Positions 15,760-24,053 of a stretch of DNA of 64,000 bases are shown here, piece after piece (position 1 is the stretch's first letter; every line of letters begins with the position of its first letter). The stretch is from positions 15,388 through 79,387 of the forward strand of contig JBEEOW010000019.1 of assembly GCA_041191405.1 (NCBI GenBank). Reading direction: 5' to 3'. The stretch is from JBEEOW01 sp041191405 (GTDB lineage: Bacteria; Bacteroidota; Bacteroidia; Cytophagales; UBA9547). The notes under the pieces were generated by a model, which saw nothing but the letters and a program-made list of their open reading frames with translations, ran no database searches and was not told where the DNA came from. Position numbers and translations under genes: made by a program.

Positions 15760-16620
15760 ATGAAAAAACTAATCACACTGTTCGGTTTTATTTTTCTGTA
15801 CGTAAATACGTGGGCACAAGTTAATTTACCCGAAATCTTTTTCGTGAATTATCAGCAACATTATGCCCCAATAAATCCTGCTCATTTAGGATTTTCAGAA
15901 TCAAAATCAGTTGACTTAAGATACGCTAGTTATAACGGAGCCAAAAAAGTATTAAAATCAATGTATGCCGACGTTGTATTTAATCCTATTGATTCTCTGA
16001 GAATTAGGTCTGGTTTGCAAGCTTATGCTTTTCATGAAGGTGAATTTATTCAATACAATAATATTAAATGGTTAAACTCATATTCAGTTACTAATCAGCG
16101 AGATTTTAAATTGGCTTTTGCTTTGGGTTTGGGGGCTGTTAATTATTCGTATGTAAATAATGTGGAGCAAGCCAGCGATTGGGGATTTGATATGGATGCA
16201 GGTTTGTGGCTTGAATATAAAAAATGGAATGTGGGTTTATCTGGTAAACATATTTTACCAACTATTTTAAAGCCAATTGAAACTACTTTTAAATTGAATC
16301 AAATGGCTCATTTTATTGTTCGATACAAGTTGATTAATACATTAAATACAAGTCTTGAAACATCGGTGCATTATGTATATAACTCTCAAGTATTCATGGA
16401 TTTGCCATTGAGTTTGTACAATCACTTAGTATATAAAAAAACATTGGTAGGAATCTGTAATGTAAATGGGTTATCCTTGCTGACAATAGGAGTGGGTTTT
16501 CAAGAAAATAAGCAATATCATTTGCCATTTTCATTGAATATTGCCTTTCAGCAAAAATTAAATGATAAAACTATTACACCAAATAATAGATACGAAATTG
16601 GACTACATAAAAAATTTTAA
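15760..16620 (+). CDS. PorP/SprF-like type IX secretion system membrane protein
   Basis: 286 aa with a signal peptide (1-19, ending TWAQ). The mature start resembles PorP/SprF: a Q-rich first strand followed by INPAHLGFSESKSVDLRYA, the family's NPA..G element. The remainder is beta-strand-like, with ALGLGAVNYSY and GLWLEYKKWNVGLSGKHI (the conserved glycine-rich barrel strands), ending in an aromatic residue (GLHKKF). It is shorter than many relatives (about 300-330 aa) but complete. It is divergent from the sigma gene, 95 bases apart. No copy of the AGGTTACTT motif faces it, only a weak TTACTTTG box 13 bases before the ATG, so it may not be in the same regulon. Confidence 0.8.
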   Translation: MKKLITLFGFIFLYVNTWAQVNLPEIFFVNYQQHYAPINPAHLGFSESKSVDLRYASYNGAKKVLKSMYADVVFNPIDSLRIRSGLQAYAFHEGEFIQYNNIKWLNSYSVTNQRDFKLAFALGLGAVNYSYVNNVEQASDWGFDMDAGLWLEYKKWNVGLSGKHILPTILKPIETTFKLNQMAHFIVRYKLINTLNTSLETSVHYVYNSQVFMDLPLSLYNHLVYKKTLVGICNVNGLSLLTIGVGFQENKQYHLPFSLNIAFQQKLNDKTITPNNRYEIGLHKKF

Positions 16621-16627
16621 TATGAAA

Positions 16628-16656
16628 AGGTTACTTTTGTGCGATCTAAAAGGTAT
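16628..16656 (+). promoter_or_regulatory. Putative ECF promoter before the CHU_C-like gene
   Basis: AGGTTACTT at 16628-16636, 15 bases, then GGTAT at 16652-16656. It starts 8 bases after the stop of the PorP-like gene and 48 bases before the ATG at 16676. It would lie inside the coding region if translation began at 16622, which argues for the later start. Confidence 0.6.
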
Positions 16657-16675
16657 AGAACTAAAAAGCATATTT

Positions 16676-17791
16676 ATGTTTAGAATATTTTGCATATCAC
16701 TGGTTGTATTCTTGAAAATTTCAAGCGCTTATGCTTTAGACTATACCGTACTTAATCGCTACAAAAACCAAAAAGTGATTTGGGCATTTGTACCTGCAAG
16801 TAGTATTTCTAAGGTGGTTATTAATAGTAATACAACTTTAAATTTCCCAACTCAAAATCCATATTTGATTGCTTATTTTAAAATGGATCCATCGGGAACA
16901 TTGATAAATGTAGGTCAAGGAATATATAAACCAAATGCTAAAACTATCATTCCTTTAAAAAATGATAATACCGGAAATACAGGATATTTACCTAATGAAC
17001 GTTACGTAACTTTAATTAAAGATACTGTTACTCAAAAAACTTATGCAATTGAATTTAATTATAAGGAAAATAAAAATTTTTATTCAAAAAATGATTCTTC
17101 GGAGATTACTTCAATAAAATTAGCGGCTTGGAATAATTTCCCAAAGGATACAATTTCAGTTTGCAGGAATGTAGGTCAAAATTTAAGTTATACCCCAATT
17201 TATGGATTAGGTTATCAATTAGTACTTTATAACCCAATAAAGGCCGATACCAATACAAATGTTATTTATACAGATACTTTGTCGGTAGGGAAATATAGGG
17301 CAACAATATTATATTTTGCTGCTTCCTATTTACTTGATACATTAAATTTTAAAGTAATTGATAAACCTTCAGTCAATACAAAAACAGAAGTAAATATTTG
17401 TGAGGGAGATTATTATAGTGTAAAAAGTCCGAGTATAGACTATGTGTTAAATGATAAAAATAATAATGGATTAACATTAAATAAGGCGGGAGAATATTTT
17501 TATGAATTAAATTATAAAGGTTATTGCCCAGTAAAAGATACAATTGTTGTTAGCCTGAAAAATTGTGCAGACAATAAAAATATTATAAGCCCTAATAGAA
17601 ATACAAAAGTTAGTTTTAAAGAAAATGGAACTGTTAAAATATTTAATAAATATGACCAATTGATAACAACTTTATCAGCTCCAGTAGAGTGGGATGGAAC
17701 TGATTCAAATGGTAATTTATTAGCACCAGGTGTTTACTTTGCTGTGTATGAAAATGATAATAATGCTATTGCATTAACTATTTTGCATTGA
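16676..17791 (+). CDS. Exported protein with CHU_C-like C-terminal domain
   Basis: The chosen ATG at 16676 gives a clean signal peptide (MFRIFCISLVVFLKISSAYA, then LDYTV), a product of 371 aa, and a start placed after the ECF-type motif at 16628-16656. The frame is open further upstream (ATG at 16622 and 16562), but those starts add a charged leader or overlap the previous gene. The middle is Asn/Lys/Thr-rich and beta-like, with an Ig-type stretch containing a Cys pair (CEGDYYSVKSP ... CPVKDTIVV). The last 55 residues (VKIFNKYDQLITTL ... VEWDGTDSNGNLLAPGVYFA) are a short CHU_C/T9SS-type domain. It is probably a secreted partner of the PorP-like protein encoded just upstream. Ligand unknown. 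Confidence 0.72.
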   Translation: MFRIFCISLVVFLKISSAYALDYTVLNRYKNQKVIWAFVPASSISKVVINSNTTLNFPTQNPYLIAYFKMDPSGTLINVGQGIYKPNAKTIIPLKNDNTGNTGYLPNERYVTLIKDTVTQKTYAIEFNYKENKNFYSKNDSSEITSIKLAAWNNFPKDTISVCRNVGQNLSYTPIYGLGYQLVLYNPIKADTNTNVIYTDTLSVGKYRATILYFAASYLLDTLNFKVIDKPSVNTKTEVNICEGDYYSVKSPSIDYVLNDKNNNGLTLNKAGEYFYELNYKGYCPVKDTIVVSLKNCADNKNIISPNRNTKVSFKENGTVKIFNKYDQLITTLSAPVEWDGTDSNGNLLAPGVYFAVYENDNNAIALTILH

Positions 17792-17816
17792 TAATTGATT
17801 GATATATAGATTGTTT

Positions 17817-17843
17817 AAAGCCATTACCTAAAGTGATGGCTTT
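17817..17843 (+). terminator. Intrinsic terminator
   Basis: AAAGCCAT (17817-17824) pairs with ATGGCTTT (17836-17843), followed by TGTTTTTTAATT. It separates the CHU_C-like gene from the next ECF-type promoter at 17875. Confidence 0.8.
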
Positions 17844-17874
17844 TGTTTTTTAATTAAAAAAAACTTTTACTTTA

Positions 17875-17903
17875 AGGTTACTTTTTAAAAAGTTGTTTGG
17901 TAA
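17875..17903 (+). promoter_or_regulatory. Putative ECF promoter before the subtilisin gene
   Basis: AGGTTACTT at 17875-17883, 15 bases, GGTAA at 17899-17903, then 27 bases to the ATG. The 16-mer TTTAAGGTTACTTTTT (17871-17886) is repeated exactly at 20725-20740. Confidence 0.68.
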
Positions 17904-17930
17904 GGATGTATAAACCAAACACCTTTAACC

Positions 17931-20606
17931 ATGAAAACAAATTACACATTCGCATCACGATTATTTGTTGTGTTTCTTGTATTGATTTCAAATATACTGC
18001 AAGCACAAAATTTAAAAGGTCAAAATCAACTAATTCCAAATATTGATAAATATAGGTTGATTATAAAAATCAATAAGGATTATATTGTTGATTTTGAAGC
18101 CAAAAAGCCTTTATTGAAAAATGTAAACGCCAAACTTGCTCAAACTTTGGCTACGAATACATTACAAAAACTTAAGTTTTCTCAAGTATTTGATTATTCA
18201 ACTGTTGAACGAAAATCCTTAAGAACTAATAGTGCTTCATTGCGAAGCAAAAAACAATTTAATAAATATGATTTTGTAGGTTTGGCATACATTGATAGTG
18301 CTGAGTTTTTACCCAAAGAAAAGGTGATTGAATTGGCAAATAACTTGGAATCATTGCCTTATGTTGAATATGTGGCACTAGAACCTGTAACAACAATTTT
18401 ACCTCCAACTGTTACTCCCGATTTTACATTATATCAATATTATCAAAAAGATACAGTTTCAGTAAAAGATAATATTATTGGAATAAATATAGAATATGCT
18501 TGGAGTAAAGGCATTGCTGGGCAGGGAGTTAAAATTGCGGATATTGAGTGGGGATTTAATTATAACCACGAAGATTTAGTTTCTGAGAATTTTATAGAAT
18601 TGGTTCGTACTACAAATTTTTCAAGTGATGATCATGGAACTGCTGTAGCTGGAATTATGTATGCCAAGAAAAATAATTACGGTATGACAGGCAATGTACA
18701 TGCTGCAGATAAATTTTATGGTATATCTGAAATTCCGTTTGGAAGAGTATATGGAATTTCAAAAGGTTTAGAAGTACTCTCTGAAGGCGATGTTTTTGTA
18801 TATGAAATGCAAGCAACTGGACCTACAGGAGCTTATATACCAGCGGATTACAATCAAGCGGTGTGGGATATCACCAAATCTGCAACTGAAGCAGGTATAG
18901 TTGTAGTTGCTGCGGCTGGTAATGGTGCCCAAAATTTAGATTTATTTCCTTTTAAAGCATATTTAGATAGGGGTGATAATGGGTCAATTATTGTGGGCGC
19001 AAGTACAAAAGTTGGTAGAAATAGAGCTGATTTTTCAACATACGGTTCGAGAGTAAACTTACAAGGATGGGGAGATTATTCTGTAGCTGCTACTGGTTAT
19101 GGAGCTTTGTACAATGGCGGACCAAATGCAACTTATACTTCAGGATTTTCGGGAACGTCGGCTGCTACGCCAATTGTAGCATCAGCAGTAGTGGCTGTAC
19201 AATCGTATGCAAAAAATAAACTTGGCAGAATTTTATCACCAATTGAAATTAGAAATTTATTGGTGCAAACTGGTACACCGCAAGGAACAGGTGGAAATGT
19301 TGGACCATTGCCAAATGTAAAACGTGCAATTGAATTAATGGATATTTGGAATTTAGTACCAATTGTAAGTATTACTTCTCCAAATTCAAATCTTGTTTTT
19401 GATGATACATCTGCGATTACAATTTCGGCAAATGCAGTTGATAATGACGGTACTGTAAAAAAAGTAGAATTTTATGCTAATAATGTTTTAGTAGGAGCAG
19501 ATAGTATATTTCCATATTCAATAGTTTGGAATAATAATTACATCTATGGTAATGTGAAATTAGTAGCTAAGGCTTATGATAATTTAGGTGGAGTTAATAA
19601 ATCAACAGCTATAAATGTGGTAATTAATTCGGTGTTGAATTTTAAACCAAGTGTAAAAATTACTAGTCCAACTTTAAATCAATTGTTTGATAATTTATTG
19701 AATATCAGTTTTACTGTAAATGCAAGTGATAAAGATGGGCAAATAATTTTTGTTAAATATTTTGTAAATGGAAATCTAGTTTCAACAGTAAAAACAGCTC
19801 CATTTTCATTTAATTACAATGAAACTACTCCTGATAAATATGTTTTGAAAGCTATTGCTTATGATAATGATTCAACATTTAATGCCGATAGTACTACATA
19901 TTATATCCGTAAAAAAGTATTTTCAAGTAATTGTGGTGCAGCAATTTGGGAGGCAAATAAACAATATTGTGCAAATGAACTAGTTGCTTACAATAATAAA
20001 GTTTATAAATCTTCATGGTGTGGAAGTGGGGAAATTCCAGGTTCAAATCAATGGGGTTCATGGAAGTTTCAAAATGATTGTCAAGGAGATATTTATACCA
20101 TTTTACCAACAATAACAATTATAAATCCTATAGAAAATCAAGTATTTACAGAAATTGATACAGTTCAAATTAGCACCAATGCAAATGATGTAGATGGAAG
20201 TATAGCTAAAGTAAGTTTTTATGTTGATGAAATTTTAGTAGGCGAAAATACCAAATCTCCATTTGATTTTAAAGTAGCAAATTTAACCGTTGGTAAGCAC
20301 AAAATAAAAGTTATTGCAACAGATAACAATGGTGGCGTTTCTAAAGCAACCATTGTAACTATTGAAGTTGTGGGCGAACTTACAGCAATTGAAAATTCAA
20401 CAAAAACAAATTTGAATCTTTATCCTAACCCAACAAGTGGGATAATTCAAATTTCACAAAATGTTGATAATGTTGAAGTTTACAATGTTTTAGGAAATAA
20501 GGAATTGTCAGTTTCAAATGTAAACACTATTGATTTAAGCAACTTAGAAAATGGAGTTTATCTAGTGAAAATTGCAAATACAGTTTATAAAGTAATAAAA
20601 GAATAA
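17931..20606 (+). CDS. Secreted subtilisin-like (S8) protease with Ig-like repeats, carbohydrate-binding module and T9SS type A sorting domain
   Basis: Modular extracellular enzyme, 891 aa. Order: signal peptide 1-26; propeptide to about 160; S8 catalytic domain about 190-465 with D204 (KIADIEWG), H235 (DDHGTAVAG), the AAAGNG oxyanion region and S410 (GTSAATP); two Ig-like Big_7-type domains about 480-665 (VSITSPNSNLVFDD ... VKITSPTLNQLFDN); a chitin/cellulose-binding CBM5/12-type module C668-C717 (IWEANKQYCANELVAYNNKVYK); a third Ig-like domain (ITIINPIENQVFTE); and a T9SS type A domain from about 825 (LNLYPNPTSG ... NLENGVYLVKI). It is secreted by T9SS and probably attaches to polysaccharide or glycoprotein while cutting protein. 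The Asp motif is DIEWG rather than DTG/DSG. An ECF-type promoter lies just upstream. Confidence 0.92.
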   Translation: MKTNYTFASRLFVVFLVLISNILQAQNLKGQNQLIPNIDKYRLIIKINKDYIVDFEAKKPLLKNVNAKLAQTLATNTLQKLKFSQVFDYSTVERKSLRTNSASLRSKKQFNKYDFVGLAYIDSAEFLPKEKVIELANNLESLPYVEYVALEPVTTILPPTVTPDFTLYQYYQKDTVSVKDNIIGINIEYAWSKGIAGQGVKIADIEWGFNYNHEDLVSENFIELVRTTNFSSDDHGTAVAGIMYAKKNNYGMTGNVHAADKFYGISEIPFGRVYGISKGLEVLSEGDVFVYEMQATGPTGAYIPADYNQAVWDITKSATEAGIVVVAAAGNGAQNLDLFPFKAYLDRGDNGSIIVGASTKVGRNRADFSTYGSRVNLQGWGDYSVAATGYGALYNGGPNATYTSGFSGTSAATPIVASAVVAVQSYAKNKLGRILSPIEIRNLLVQTGTPQGTGGNVGPLPNVKRAIELMDIWNLVPIVSITSPNSNLVFDDTSAITISANAVDNDGTVKKVEFYANNVLVGADSIFPYSIVWNNNYIYGNVKLVAKAYDNLGGVNKSTAINVVINSVLNFKPSVKITSPTLNQLFDNLLNISFTVNASDKDGQIIFVKYFVNGNLVSTVKTAPFSFNYNETTPDKYVLKAIAYDNDSTFNADSTTYYIRKKVFSSNCGAAIWEANKQYCANELVAYNNKVYKSSWCGSGEIPGSNQWGSWKFQNDCQGDIYTILPTITIINPIENQVFTEIDTVQISTNANDVDGSIAKVSFYVDEILVGENTKSPFDFKVANLTVGKHKIKVIATDNNGGVSKATIVTIEVVGELTAIENSTKTNLNLYPNPTSGIIQISQNVDNVEVYNVLGNKELSVSNVNTIDLSNLENGVYLVKIANTVYKVIKE

Positions 20607-20728
20607 AAAATATTTTTTGGTGTGTAGATTATATTAGGATGTCAATATGGTAAATATTGGCATCCTTTTATGCAACCATTTTATGTTTTATTTCGACTTA
20701 AAAATAAATTTAAAAAAAATAAAATTTA

Positions 20729-20757
20729 AGGTTACTTTTTTGCTAGTAAAAAGGTAA
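20729..20757 (+). promoter_or_regulatory. Putative ECF promoter facing a gene-free stretch
   Basis: AGGTTACTT at 20729-20737, 15 bases, GGTAA at 20753-20757. No convincing gene follows; the next CDS starts 524 bases on, beyond two hairpins. Confidence 0.65.
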
Positions 20758-20763
20758 TGTATA

Positions 20764-20919
20764 TGTAAAGTAAAAATTCAATTGTAGTACTACTTCTTTT
20801 CTATTTTTGGGGATTAATAGAAAAGCATTTTTTGGTAGAACATTTGAAAGATTTAGTATTTATGGGGATGAATATTATGTCTAAATGGCTGTTCCGAATA
20901 GGGGCAGCCATTTTTTTTT
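20764..20919 (+). ncRNA. Candidate ECF-controlled small RNA
   Basis: The stretch between the ECF-type motif (20729-20757) and the strong terminator (20883-20919) would give a transcript of about 155 bases. It has no ORF longer than 21 codons, and that one (ATG 20862) runs through the terminator stem, so it is probably not a gene. Upstream of the terminator the RNA is A/U-rich with GGGGATTAATAG and TATGGGGATGAATATTATG stretches. Start and end are inferred from the flanking signals; no known RNA family is recognised. Confidence 0.45.
20883..20919 (+). terminator. Strong intrinsic terminator without an upstream CDS
   Basis: AAATGGCTG (20883-20891) pairs with CAGCCATTT (20905-20913), with CC/GG able to extend pairing inside the loop, and a run of nine T at 20911-20919. 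It lies 277 bases past the subtilisin stop, so it more likely ends the transcript begun at the 20729 motif. Confidence 0.85.
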
Positions 20920-21111
20920 ATTTCTAAATGAGTATCAATGTATAATTATTACATAGCTGAGCTAGATATACTTTTTGAATAATAATCAAGGGAAATTTGT
21001 AATACTAAATACAAAATTAAAAAATGCATTTATAATTATTTCTTAGATTTTACTAGTTGTATTGATATCCGAAAAGGGGACATTACTTTAATGAAAGATT
21101 GATTATGTTTA

Positions 21112-21151
21112 AAACCTCCACTTTAGTTTTTAAGGATTAGGGTGGAGGTTT
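21112..21151 (+). terminator. Hairpin with 10-bp perfect stem in the gene-free region
   Basis: AAACCTCCAC (21112-21121) pairs with GTGGAGGTTT (21142-21151) over 20 bases, followed by TGATTGTTTGATTTATT. The stretch 20928-21111 before it is AT-rich with no gene seen. With the candidate RNA this accounts for the 675-bp gap 20607-21281. Confidence 0.6.
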
Positions 21152-21281
21152 GATTGTTTGATTTATTAATAGTTGTTCTATTTTAAAATACAATTAGTTT
21201 AAGTTTTATTGTTTATTATATTTTGATTTTATAAAATTATTAAATCAAAATAATTAAATTGGGAGTAAATAATTCCCTGAA

Positions 21282-23087
21282 ATGAAAATCAAAAACTTAA
21301 GCTTAATTTACATTGTTTTATTGCATTTAAATGTTTTTGCATCTCAAAAACAAATTGAAAATTTTAAAACCCTAACACAATTTTATACATCAGCTTTCCC
21401 TTCAGGAAATATTAATTTAAGTGTTGATAATGTAATATTTACAGAAGGAAATTCTTCTTTAGTGTGTTCCTATAATTTGGCGGCTCAACCTGGTAGTTTT
21501 GTTGAAATTTTTAGAAGTTATGCTTCAAATACACAAGATTTTTCTTTCCAACCTCAAAGCTTTGAATTTCAAATTAAAGGTCAGGAGAATCAAAATGGAA
21601 ACATTAAATTTATGTTATATGAAGATAATAACATGAATGGTTCCCCTTTCGATTCTGATGACGAAATTTGGTCATTTAATGCAGGAACTATTATTAATGT
21701 AAATACTTGGAAAATAATAAATTGTAATGTAAATCAGTTTGTTCGAATTGCAGGAACTGGTGATAATAAGCTTACTTTTAACAGAATTAATGCGTGGAGA
21801 ATTGTAATAGAAAATAATAATTCTAATGCTCAAACAGGTAAAATTTGGATAGACAATCTGAATTTTAACAGTAATTATCAATCTTCTCAAATTTCAAATG
21901 CAAATATTTCAGGTTCTTTTATCCAATTATGGAATTCTGATGGTTGTAAATGTGGACAATGGTCTCAAAATGAATGGGAAATACAAATGCAAAAAATGAA
22001 GGAAGTTTGTATGGATAAGCTTGTTATTCAATATGGATTTTATCATGATAATGCATGGTATTCACCTTCATCTGCAACATTTAAAACTTATCAAAACAAT
22101 ACTTTAAATAATATTTTATCTGCGGCAAATAATAAAAATATGGATATTTATATAGGTTTATATTTCGATGAAACTTGGAATACTGCTGATAAAAGTATCA
22201 ATGCTACTTACGCTAATTTACTAACTAAACACAAAACAGTAATTGATGAAACCTATCAATTATTTAAATCAAATCCACATTTTAAAGGTTGGTATATTCC
22301 ACAAGAAATCAACGATTTAGAGTGGAAATCTGTAAACAATAGAAACTTATTGGCAAATTGGTTACAATCCATTTCAATTTATGCTAAAGCTAAAGATGCG
22401 AATAAAAAAATAATGATTGCACCATATTTTGGACCAAATCAACCTGCTGATGTGCTTGAAACTTGGTATAATCAATTACTATTAATTGCTAAAGATATTG
22501 ACATAGTAGCTCCACAAGATGGGGTAGGCACAACAACAAAAGATATTGACACAGATATTCCGTTGTATTTTAATGCAATTAAAAATGCATGTAACACTAA
22601 TCAAGTTGAGTTTTGGGCAACAATTGAAAGTTTCCAACAAACTACAGGTTGGCCAATTGATAATGGAAGTTTTACTGCAATTCCTGCAGATATAAATAGA
22701 ATAAAAAAACAAGTAAATGAAGTTAGTCAATTTTCAAATTCACTTTTGCAATTTGAATGGGGATATATGCAACCAAACTTAAATGTAGCAACCACAAAAC
22801 TTTATAACGACTATTTAGCATTACAAAATTGTAATTTAACTTCTTTATCAGGTGATTATATTGATGAAAGAAAGCCTGAAATTTCCAAAAATGGGAATGT
22901 GATTTATATATCAACTCAAGATGATTTTGTGTTGGAAATATTCAATATACAAGGAAAAAAAATGGAGGAAATGAAATTAGAAAAAAATCTATATACTCAA
23001 ATTTTAAATAATTACAATTCAGGAGTTTATATCTTGAGATTAAATAATAATGTAAAATCCTTTTCTTATAAAATTTCGGTAAATTGA
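21282..23087 (+). CDS. Exported DUF4434-type glycosidase-like protein with T9SS type A domain
   Basis: 601 aa. Signal peptide 1-20 (ending VFAS). Residues about 25-205 resemble a beta-sandwich carbohydrate-binding region (KTLTQFYTSAFPSGNINLS ... WRIVIENNN ... GKIWIDNLNF). Residues about 208-525 match the DUF4434 TIM-barrel pattern: GSFIQLWNSD, W...EWEIQMQKMKEVCMDKLVIQYG, DIYIGLYFDETW, KGWYIPQEINDLEW with acidic residues at the strand end, IMIAPYFG, DIVAPQDGVG and WATIESFQ. Relatives are placed near glycoside hydrolases, but the substrate is unknown. The C-terminus (about 540-601: VLEIFNIQGKKM ... GVYILRLNN) is a T9SS type A sorting domain with a reduced start. It has no obvious operon partner. 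Confidence 0.8.
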   Translation: MKIKNLSLIYIVLLHLNVFASQKQIENFKTLTQFYTSAFPSGNINLSVDNVIFTEGNSSLVCSYNLAAQPGSFVEIFRSYASNTQDFSFQPQSFEFQIKGQENQNGNIKFMLYEDNNMNGSPFDSDDEIWSFNAGTIINVNTWKIINCNVNQFVRIAGTGDNKLTFNRINAWRIVIENNNSNAQTGKIWIDNLNFNSNYQSSQISNANISGSFIQLWNSDGCKCGQWSQNEWEIQMQKMKEVCMDKLVIQYGFYHDNAWYSPSSATFKTYQNNTLNNILSAANNKNMDIYIGLYFDETWNTADKSINATYANLLTKHKTVIDETYQLFKSNPHFKGWYIPQEINDLEWKSVNNRNLLANWLQSISIYAKAKDANKKIMIAPYFGPNQPADVLETWYNQLLLIAKDIDIVAPQDGVGTTTKDIDTDIPLYFNAIKNACNTNQVEFWATIESFQQTTGWPIDNGSFTAIPADINRIKKQVNEVSQFSNSLLQFEWGYMQPNLNVATTKLYNDYLALQNCNLTSLSGDYIDERKPEISKNGNVIYISTQDDFVLEIFNIQGKKMEEMKLEKNLYTQILNNYNSGVYILRLNNNVKSFSYKISVN

Positions 23088-23204
23088 TGAAAATATTATT
23101 CAAAAATATTTAGTGAATTTGTTTGTTGGAATAGAAATCCACATTTCGCCATTCCACACTCACACTTATCCCCCCAAAACTCACGTTTTTTGAGAATTAA
23201 ATGT

Positions 23205-23212
23205 TACTTTTG
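23205..23212 (+). promoter_or_regulatory. TACTTTTG box (-7 element) before murI
   Basis: TACTTTTG fits the Bacteroidota -7 consensus TAnnTTTG exactly. A TTG at 23190-23192 is closer than the usual 19-21 bases, so the -33 element is doubtful. The box places the start site after 23215 and favours the TTG at 23239 as start codon. Confidence 0.45.
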
Positions 23213-23238
23213 TATTGTATCCGATTAAAATTATTGTC

Positions 23239-24045
23239 TTGCAAAAAAATAGCCCGATAGGAATATTTGATAGCGGTATTGGTGGACTCACTGTTGCTCA
23301 TGCTGTTACACAAGCTTTGCCAAACGAAAGTATTGTTTATTTTGGCGATACTGCCCATTTGCCTTATGGCGAAAAATCTACGGCTGCCATTCAATCATAC
23401 ACAGTTAAAATCTGTGATATGTTGTTAAAACAAGGTTGTAAAGTGATTTTAATTGCCTGTAATTCAGCATCTGCGGCGGCTTATGATTTGGCAAAAGAAT
23501 ATGTGGGATCAAAAGCAAAAGTGATTAATGTAATTGACCCTTTGGTTGATTATTTGGGTACAAATTTCAGTAACAAAAAAATTGGTTTGATTGGTACTAA
23601 AAAAACGGTTAAATCAAATGTATATAAGCACAAAGTGGATAGGTTAAATAATGGCATTGAATTGTCGTCATTAGCTACACCTTTGTTGGTTCCAATGATT
23701 GAAGAAGGTTTTTTTGATGATAATATTTCTGAAAATATTATATTCAAATATTTGTCTTCCAGTGTTTTATCGGATATTGAAGCTTTGATTCTTGGGTGTA
23801 CACATTATCCATTAATCAAAAAAGAAATTGAATCATATTACAATGGTTCAGTTACAATAATTGATTCATCAGCGATTGTGGCTGCGTATTTGAAAAATTA
23901 TTTGGCTGAAAAAGAGCTATTTACCGAAAGTACAAAACCTAATCATCAGTTTTTTGTTTCTGATTTTACCAAGTCATTTGAAGAATCAACAAAAATATTC
24001 TTCGGAGAAACCTTACAACTTGAATATTATCCTCTATGGGATTGA
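23239..24045 (+). CDS. murI: Glutamate racemase
   Basis: Makes D-glutamate for peptidoglycan. Both catalytic cysteines are present: C74 in ACNSASA and C187 in GCTHYPL. The N-terminal SPIGIFDSGIGGLTV and VYFGDTAHLPYGEKS substrate loops are typical. There is no ATG; a TTG at 23239 gives 268 aa beginning MQKNSPIGIFDS, the usual distance to the DSGIGG motif. A further TTG at 23215 would add eight residues but stands only 2 bases after the -7 box. The stop lies 8 bases before nuoH, so murI probably heads the same transcript as the complex I genes, an uncommon pairing. Confidence 0.93.
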   Translation: MQKNSPIGIFDSGIGGLTVAHAVTQALPNESIVYFGDTAHLPYGEKSTAAIQSYTVKICDMLLKQGCKVILIACNSASAAAYDLAKEYVGSKAKVINVIDPLVDYLGTNFSNKKIGLIGTKKTVKSNVYKHKVDRLNNGIELSSLATPLLVPMIEEGFFDDNISENIIFKYLSSSVLSDIEALILGCTHYPLIKKEIESYYNGSVTIIDSSAIVAAYLKNYLAEKELFTESTKPNHQFFVSDFTKSFEESTKIFFGETLQLEYYPLWD

Positions 24046-24053
24046 TTTAGAAT

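Noticed and set aside
16562..16675. Longer start for the CHU_C-like gene
   Set aside because: Starts at 16562 or 16622 overlap the PorP-like gene or cover the ECF-type motif and spoil the signal peptide; 16676 fits both.
20862..20927. 21-codon ORF (MGMNIMSKWLFRIGAAIFFYF) before the terminator
   Set aside because: Its second half is the terminator stem and T run, so the hydrophobic peptide is probably a by-product of the hairpin. A tiny membrane peptide cannot be fully excluded.
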